Both the position numbers and the translations under genes were made by a program. Shown piece by piece: positions 57,041 to 64,000 of a stretch of DNA of 64,000 bases. The notes under the pieces are model-generated. The model was not told the origin of the DNA, searched no databases, and saw only the letters and a list, made by a program, of their open reading frames with translations. Each line of letters opens with the position of its first letter. Within the stretch, counting starts at the first letter, position 1. The stretch comes from Amblyomma americanum (taxonomy: Eukaryota; Arthropoda; Arachnida; Ixodida; Ixodidae): positions 84,406,639 to 84,470,638 of the forward strand of contig NC_135498.1 of the NCBI RefSeq assembly GCF_052857255.1, read 5' to 3'.

Positions 57041-58215
57041 GAGATATAGCAAAGCAGTCTTTAATGTGTCTAACAATTTGCTACCGCATTCCAATCTTGC
57101 TCTCTAAGAGGATGAGCTCTTACTTTTTACAGAAAGATATTTCCAGTGCGAAAAGGCGCAGTTATGTTTAAAATATGTAAGCCCATAGAGAAACAACCTT
57201 TTTCTATAGAAAAGTGGAAATATAAAAGATTGATTTACCGACCCTTGTCCGGGTCGCCGTATCTAATGGGAGACGCAGAGATTTTATTCGCTTCTTTGAT
57301 CAGTGAAATCACCAGCTGAAAAGAAATGAATAATTCTTAAAATCTCGTGTTTTCATTTAGGCTGTTGTGATAGGTAGTGTTATCTATCGTAATTGCGCCT
57401 TCCATCGAATATCTCTATCACACAGTTTTATGTTCATTTCAAAGAGAAATGTGCATAGGAAAATTGAAAAATCTAATGTAACAAACTATCAATAATGTTC
57501 TCATCATTATCCTGTTTTCTAACAGCGGCTCCTCTGCATCACTGTGCCAAATTAGCTTAACGCAGCTTTTATTCTTTATTAACCTTAGGAAAAGCAAAAC
57601 AAAGCTTATGAGCCAAGGCCAGTTCTCAATTCTTTGAAATCACGAGCAAATCGCTAGGTACCCCCAGTGTCGCTTCCGAGAGGCTAGACTACTACACAAT
57701 GTCAGTAAGCGCAGACCCACTAAGTTGTCTGTGTACATTATGGCAGTTAACCTTGAAAGCATTCACTCTCTTACAAACCCGATACTATGTTCCATGTGCC
57801 AATGAGCGGCCAATGTTAACTGCTTGTGTGACAAAGCACAAAGGGAGGGCAATGGTAACGCAGACAAGGAGGTTCCCCACAAAATACAGCAAACATTTAC
57901 GACATGCATTTGTACTACCACTCGCTGCCGCTTAATTTTCGAGAGCAATCTCTATGATAACACTGAAAGTCATTTTATTAGGCCTCAGATTATGGACGGA
58001 CTTCAGGCAAAGATTCGAATGCGTACATTCCAAACGATACACCAATGACCGTCAGACATACGTTTTTTGCTTCCGGTTTTTCTCCAGCAGAAGTGCTGCA
58101 GATGTTCATTCATGGACCGATGCAGTGTTCTGAACCTGACAACCTGAAGCCATGCGGCGTAGGAGAAAATCAGCATGATTTTATACGCAGGAGCTAGCGT
58201 TCATTTTGCCTACCA
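57041..58215. other. unassigned
   Basis: Nothing recognised. Confidence 0.45.
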
Positions 58216-58473
58216 TTGCAACGTATATTTTGCTTCCAGCTGTCGGCCCTGCTAGACCCATCACCTGCCAATCCTGTAGGAGCTTATGTAAAGGCTGCAC
58301 ACCCAGGCCGCTCATTGCTGCATTACAGTCGCACTGTTGAACAGAAAGCAGTTAAAGTTTACTCACAAATAGACCTTCATGATAGGGGTTCCTAAGGCTG
58401 CATGCCCACTGCTCGCAGCGGCAATATTTGTGCTTAGTCGAAATTTTGACAAAGCATGTGTATGCCCTAGATG
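58216..58473 (+). repeat. dispersed direct repeat, copy 1
   Basis: About 255 bp matching 60796-61056 in the same orientation: GGCCCTGCTAGACCCATCA, AAAGCAGTTAA, and AATATTTGTGCTTAGTCG...TTTTGACAAAGCATG with scattered substitutions. On the minus strand both copies encode HALSKFRLSTNIAA, but no longer ORF is shared. It is an unclassified transposon piece or a local duplication. Confidence 0.75.
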
Positions 58474-60795
58474 CCCTGTATCTAAACAGGTACTCTGAAC
58501 ATTTAAAGTGTACCTGCACTGCATTTGCCCTACTTTTGAACTTCCCTCAGATTTTATAATGTCTTGTTTTCGACGCTCGTGGACATCCTCGCGGAAGCTA
58601 AATCTTTTTCGCGGGACCATCCGACAGTTAGCTGTAGTAGGTCCAGTGTATCTTGGCTGATGTCCTACGAATATCTGAACATCCATCTTCGAACATTAGG
58701 CAGATGTAGGTCGAAGTTCTGTGGTCCAATGGGTTGCTAGATGTGAAAATTGTCATTTTCTTTAAATATGGGGTAATGTTGGTGCATTGGGCGTCGTTCT
58801 AGAGTGCTGGAAATGCCACATCGGAAGTAATTACAGTTTCACATGAGATATGTGCGGTATTTTTTTCGCTGTAATTGAATGCGTTGTGTTGAGTTTGGGA
58901 TATATGGCCCAAAGGCAACTCAGGCTATCATACGCGAAAGTCAAGGTATAGGAAATTTGTTTCCAGCAGAAGTTTGAAATAGTAATTATCGGTTGGATGG
59001 CTGTGGAAAAAGTTGCTTTGTGTCACCTAGTGGTGAAGGAAGAAATTTTGTGAATGGCTAAGATTGAGAGATTTTAAGGAGGTCGAAAAACCTCAGCCGG
59101 CATCTTTGGCTGCGCGAGGATGTTGAGCCTCACAAAAAGTAAAACAAAAACCTCACCCTTCATACCAGGAATGAGAAAGTGGCTGAGGTGTATCAAAAGA
59201 TGAAGGCGAAGTAATGGGTAAATATTTATAGTTTTTTGAGAAAACCTGTTTCTCTTAAAATGCTACAAACAAAAGTTATGTCAACAATTGCTTCGTCTCC
59301 AAGACTAACATTGGTTATAAAGAAATATGCTCATTATAAAACTCAGTGAAAACATTTTTCTAAAATAAAGTGTGATGAACGGTTGTGTTCATCATGTGAT
59401 GATATCGCCAATTTTCACAAAGGGGTTTGTCTGCATTTGTCAAGAGGAAGCTGTGTGTAAGGTTTTTCTGGCCTTTATAGAGACATGAAATAAATTCAGT
59501 GATATGCTCCTGGTGGAAACATAAATTCTAGTCACCTAAAAGTGACTTTAGCAAGTGTAGTTTGTTGTTTAATTCCTTCCTCCAAGACAACTGCCATTTT
59601 TCTCAATTTACGGTGTCCGAAGTTCACGTAATCCTTAAAAGTTACGCTTGCGTTCCTTATCGGCTTGCCACTAGCTTGGGCACTGCACAAATCGGCTCAG
59701 TTTTTGTCTTTAATTCAGACATGACTTGGTACCCAGCAGCGTATTATGTTTTGTCTTTGAGCTATGGCGGTTGTTATGTTGCGTATGATGTCACCAAGCA
59801 GCGGAGTGTTTGCATTTTTAAGAATTAAGCGCCCTTAATTACAGTTATCGAGTGTGTGTACGTAATGCAGTTGAAGAGGTTCTCGGTCGCTTTTTTTTTC
59901 TGCAGCTACACTGACGGCGTAACGTTAGGCAGTTATGGTAGATGCGCATTGCGGGAGCCTTACAATTTCATAGAATTCCTTGTACCACTGCACTTCCTAC
60001 GTAAGCATCCGTTTTTGAAATGTCAGTATAAAACTCCGTGAAACCATTGTAGTTTTATTCAGGTGCAACAAACTCCCTGTAATACATGTTGCTTTGGAGT
60101 TTGCTTTTTCTGGAACTGTGTAGGAGAGAAATCGCATATTATACTAAATTTGTACCATGCTGTCAGTGGATCTCGTCTTAGTGCAATGTTAGGTAATGTG
60201 TTCAGCAAGGTGAGATTCTGGCAAATCTTATCAAATCGCAAGAGCAATGGCCTGGTAGTTCGCGCTTTGGTGGTATAGAGTGTTCTAGATGGGCAATTTG
60301 TAACTATTTGATGAAAGATAAGTTTCTGCAGTGAACGAATACTTCAAATGCACCACCATGTGAGCATGCTTCTTCTGTCCGCAATGGGTGATTCGTTGGT
60401 TTCTCCAAGCAACTGTCTATAGGTGACGTCCTGTATGCTCCTGAGGAAAGAAACAAAGTTGAAATATGTACTGGATACATTCCCTTAAGGTAAGTTGGCC
60501 TCGCTGGCTCATAAACTTTACATCCATAATCTGAAGTACAGTGTGCTGCAGAGCGATAAAATTGTAAAAGCCATGCTCTATCATGACCACAGTGTTTTCA
60601 TGACAATACTTTTCTTACATTCAGGGATCTTAAACCCTTCTTTAAGTTTGGTTTTGTGCGGAAAAATTGTGTTTTTTTTAAGTTATTTTTAAAAATTTGT
60701 GCTCATCATTGGCAGTATGACCTCATTCAGATAAAAGGTGGGATTAATATGCAGTCCTCTTCTAAGCAAGAACAGAGCAGCTACTGACCTTTTCT
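58474..60795. other. unassigned 2.3 kb
   Basis: Only short ORFs. A T-rich CTGCAG acceptor-like site near 59890-59905 precedes a short frame that I cannot assign. Confidence 0.45.
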
Positions 60796-61056
60796 GTGCA
60801 ACTTCAAAGTATATTTTCTTTGTCGCTGTAGGCCCTGCTAGACCCATCATCTGCTTAGCCTGCAGGGGCTCATGTATAGGCTATACGCCGAGGCCGTTCA
60901 GTGCTGGATTACAGTTGTACTGTTCAACATAAAGCAGTTAAGGTTTACTCACAACAAGACCCTTTTTCATTTTACTAAGGCTACATGCCAACAGATCGTA
61001 GCGGCGATATTTGTGCTTAGTCGGAATTTTGACAAAGCATGTACATGCCCTAGATG
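60796..61056 (+). repeat. dispersed direct repeat, copy 2
   Basis: Second copy of the repeat at 58216-58473. Its 3' edge abuts the LINE fragment of duplication block 1. Confidence 0.75.
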
Positions 61057-61067
61057 TATTTCATGAC

Positions 61068-62085
61068 TTAACCATGCATTACCGCCTAGGTTGACTTCTA
61101 TATCCCCTAGCACATCTTTCTCTAACCAAAGCCCAAGAAATTGCGTTGAGGCAACTTCAAACGAACACATTCCTCAACCCCGCTATATACGCCCGCATAT
61201 ACTCTGCGGTTTACTCTTCCTCCTGTCAAGTATGTGGTCAACATGCCACTGTATCCCACATACTCTGGGCTTGCCCTCAGGACTCCCCTCCGCGAGGTTT
61301 GCAGCTATCGAATCCAGACAAGTGGGAGGCCGCATTGCTCAGTTCCGGCTCGGACACACAGATCCGGGTTGAGACAAGCGCCCTAGAAGTCGCCCAACGC
61401 CACGGGCTCATGGCCACTTGATGAGGCTATAAAACTACACCAACTGCTACTTTGGTCGATGAAAATAAAGTTTATCCACCTCCTCCGAGCCCATGGCAAC
61501 TACCGCTGATGCTAGTACGGACGCAAGGGACGAAGCCGGATAATTTGAACGCACCGCGGTAGGACCTCAAGAGGCGGAGGATCGCATTGGCGTAACGTGC
61601 ATTACCACACTTTGTGGCGGGAGCATGGGTTAGAGCTTAGAACCCTGCAATAGACAGCCCTGAAAGCCGTCCCAACATTTATACAGCATTTCTCTACATA
61701 TGTACGCCACCTCCTAAGTTATCAAATACTGTTCTTGATGCACCGTCACCGTCACTGTTATGGGACTGTCCGGCGGTTCAGATCAAATGAAATAGACACT
61801 ACAGCAAACGGGAAAAAGTGCCGGCTATTCTCATGTTTAGTAGGCTAAGCATATTGTTGCGGATAAAGCTCAGTGGAAGCGGAAAGAGGATTCTTCAACA
61901 CGCGATAGAGTGAAGAAGTCAGCAGGGGCAACAGCCTCTGGCTTGCGACTCCACACTGTGCAAGTGGGTAATTGTAAAATACATCAATATGACAAATAAA
62001 TATGAAATCGTACACTGATCTGTACGAGTGGTACCCACCTCCAGTATTGACTGTAGCTGCTCATTAATGACCATTATTCGTCACT
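61068..62085 (+). repeat. segmental duplication block 1, copy B (with LINE 3' end)
   Basis: Matches 19864-20886. It begins within the LINE C-terminal region; the zinc-type tail is better preserved here (CQVCGQHATVSHILWACPQD, near 61215), followed by AATAAAGTTT near 61464 and about 600 bp of shared flank. The RNase H part present in copy A is absent. Confidence 0.85.
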
Positions 62086-62089
62086 CATT

Positions 62090-62939
62090 GGTTGCAAGCA
62101 CGGGTTCAAGCGTGTCACGATCAGCACAGCTTTCTCGGCAAACGGTGTACAAATTCCAACAACTACTAGGCGCCGAGCCCCAATGAGGCATTTGGTCATG
62201 ATTTTTTTTGCTAGTTACATAATTATCCTTCATTCTGAGACACAGGCGAAAGATGCTCAGATCTACGAGAAAACGGCGGTAGTTAAAGGCTATTGTCTGG
62301 GGCTAACACGGTGTAGCTAAGCAGTGCTCTTTTGAGCGTGAACTTAATGGCTTTAGCACAGGATAGTGTCGTACTCGTTTATGCGTTGGCATTGTTGCAC
62401 CCGACCGAAGCGAAATCAGAACGCCGATACGCCGCAGAGGTGTCTTACCTTCTTTTTAAACGTCGCCCATGCGAAAGCTGCCGCTGACGGCTTGCCCAGA
62501 ACATATCATTCAGCCCGTACCTCCGCACGCCTACATTGCATTTCTGCAGCGGTCAAAGTGCTCTGCCCTTTGCTTGCATGTCTTCTGCGGGGGCGGTGCT
62601 TCTTCGTGCTCACGTTATTGTTCTGCATTGCTACTTGAGGAATATCTCTCAATTTTTTTCAGAATTAAGTTCAGCGTTTTCAACATTGAACGCTGCCTCG
62701 AAGTTCTCCCATGTGTTTCATTGCAGCTCGAGCGCTTTGGCAGCTAGAGCGCGGTTGTCACTCGTGGGTGTCAGGAGAAACAGGGACATACTGTACTTGT
62801 TGTGAGGGAGCGCTATCACTCTAGCATTTCTGGTAGAAGTCCAGGGTTCTTCGACGTCCATTTGGAATATTGCAATATTGTTACGTTCAGTAGCAAAATT
62901 GTCACGTACACTAACAATATTGTAAACATACATGTTCTC
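62090..62939. other. unassigned, unique to the right copy
   Basis: 850 bp between duplication blocks 1 and 2. It does not resemble the 4.85 kb found between the same blocks at 20.9-25.7 kb. Short overlapping ORFs only. Confidence 0.45.
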
Positions 62940-64000
62940 TCAACGCTGTATTGTACTTTGATCAGCGTGACAAAGCGGTGTGAAAGAACTAACAGAAATA
63001 TCGATTGCTATCACAATGGACAGTTTTCGTTTACCGCTTGATTATCCTGTCACTTAGACACCAGCTTGTGCTAAACATGCAGCACGCATGCAATCAAGGT
63101 GAATTTTGTATAGAACTTATATACAGGCAGTCAGGAATGTTTCAAAACAACCATACAGAAATAATTCAAAATCAGGATTTGAACCGTATTATAAAGAGTC
63201 AACATAAATAGAGGAGAAATCCACAAGTGGGAAAGATTAAGCTTATGAGCATACGAAGTAAACCGCTTTCAATGACTCTGGCTGATTGCTGGCATCACAT
63301 ATATTGACCTCAATAATGATGTTGGCATTCGAGAATTCGCATTCTTGAAGTTAGCTAAAATTGAGCGCGAAGTTCAAAAATTGGCTTCTTCTTTCGTGTC
63401 GTCTCTTGAAAAGGAAATTCAATCCGCTCCTTGCGCATCAATGGAATCCCGTTACATCAAGCTTCACATGGTTTTTGCGGTAGTGAACCATGTGACACCT
63501 CCCGTGCTATAGTTAAAGTTCGCTCTGGTGAATTGTCTCAAGGCTGAGCTACACAAAATACGAGGTCTGATGGCGGAAGCCCTAAATGCCTGCGACATGC
63601 AGATGTCGTGAGTGCTGAACCCACCTTAAGATTGTGGTTGTCTTTTGTATTTCTCTTCTTTCATCTACATCTACAATATATTTTATGGTTTAATTCAAAG
63701 CGACCAACACAACATATATTATAAGAGGTTGTTGTGACTCAACTTGGCGGACTGAGGTTATACGGAGCGAAAGCGTGATTAAGCATGGTTAGACATTGTT
63801 GGACGCCGATGTGCTTTTCAGCTTCAGATGCTCTTGTTGCCTTTCCCGCTCCTTCTACAGACGCACCTCGGGTCCTTCATCGGTCTCATTAACTCGACGA
63901 GCTCGCTTTCGCGACTTACCTATAGCCAACGCGGCTTCGGGACGCTCTCTGTCGTAGGGGTCGAAAGAAGCAGCCCGGCGCCTCCGATGCTCAGACGAAG
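62940..64000 (+). repeat. segmental duplication block 2, copy B (cut by window end)
   Basis: Matches 25741-26815 in the same orientation, including the charged minus-strand ORF text at the end of the window. The true end lies beyond 64000. Confidence 0.85.

Noticed and set aside
59562..59828. 88-codon ORF as a lipocalin-like secreted protein
   Set aside because: A Y-x-V-L-S-x-S-Y-G-G-C-Y-V stretch vaguely recalls the lipocalin C-terminal pattern, but there is no signal peptide or second motif.
1..64000. CRISPR arrays, rRNA genes, bacterial operons or an intact virus
   Set aside because: No regularly spaced short repeats, no rRNA-like conserved blocks and no prokaryotic gene packing. The reverse transcriptases belong to LINE, Penelope and LTR retrotransposons, with no envelope-like ORF seen.

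Overview
This is eukaryotic nuclear DNA, most likely from a hard (ixodid) tick. The case rests on repeats: tRNA-derived SINEs of the Ruka type, Penelope-like elements with a GIY-YIG tail, several I/R1-group LINEs that carry RNase H, CR1/L2-like LINEs and a Ty3/gypsy element. Spliceosomal introns and AATAAA poly(A) signals are also present. There is no bacterial-style operon, rRNA, convincing tRNA gene or CRISPR array. Species cannot be assigned from the sequence alone.

Left part (1-14 kb): transposon debris. A Harbinger-type MITE (885-1553, TTA target duplication) is followed by a possible second TIR element, two copies of one larger MITE family (4598-5387 and 9105-9836), a minus-strand LINE tail, a SINE tail, and a gypsy element (11.23-14.15 kb) whose gag-protease half is inverted relative to its own RT-RNase H half and LTRs.

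Middle (14-38 kb): a long unassigned stretch, then a 45-codon secreted-peptide ORF (18760), a block of LINE, Penelope and LINE relics (19.5-25.6 kb), a 157-bp near-perfect hairpin (28.9 kb), and an almost intact intron-containing IS630/Tc1-mariner transposase gene (29561-31495, one nonsense codon) followed by a SINE with a clean target-site duplication.

Right part (38-64 kb): a full-length 5.6-kb LINE on the minus strand (38740-44356) with a 10-bp target-site duplication, CR1/L2- and RTE-like scraps, a complete Ruka-type SINE, another minus-strand I-group LINE relic, and the best host gene in the window: a two-exon gene at 51.0-52.0 kb (minus) for a 72-residue secreted, cysteine-free peptide. 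Two blocks from 19.9-20.9 and 25.7-26.8 kb recur in the same order and orientation at 61.1-62.1 and 62.9-64.0 kb, a partial segmental duplication.

The most interesting signal is the pair of small secreted-peptide loci at 18.76 kb and 51.97 kb. Their 5' UTR, 55-nt signal-peptide exon and phase-1 donor correspond position for position, but what follows the donor is unrelated. The rest is mostly retrotransposon and DNA-transposon history. About half of the window has no feature I can recognise, and those stretches are listed as such.
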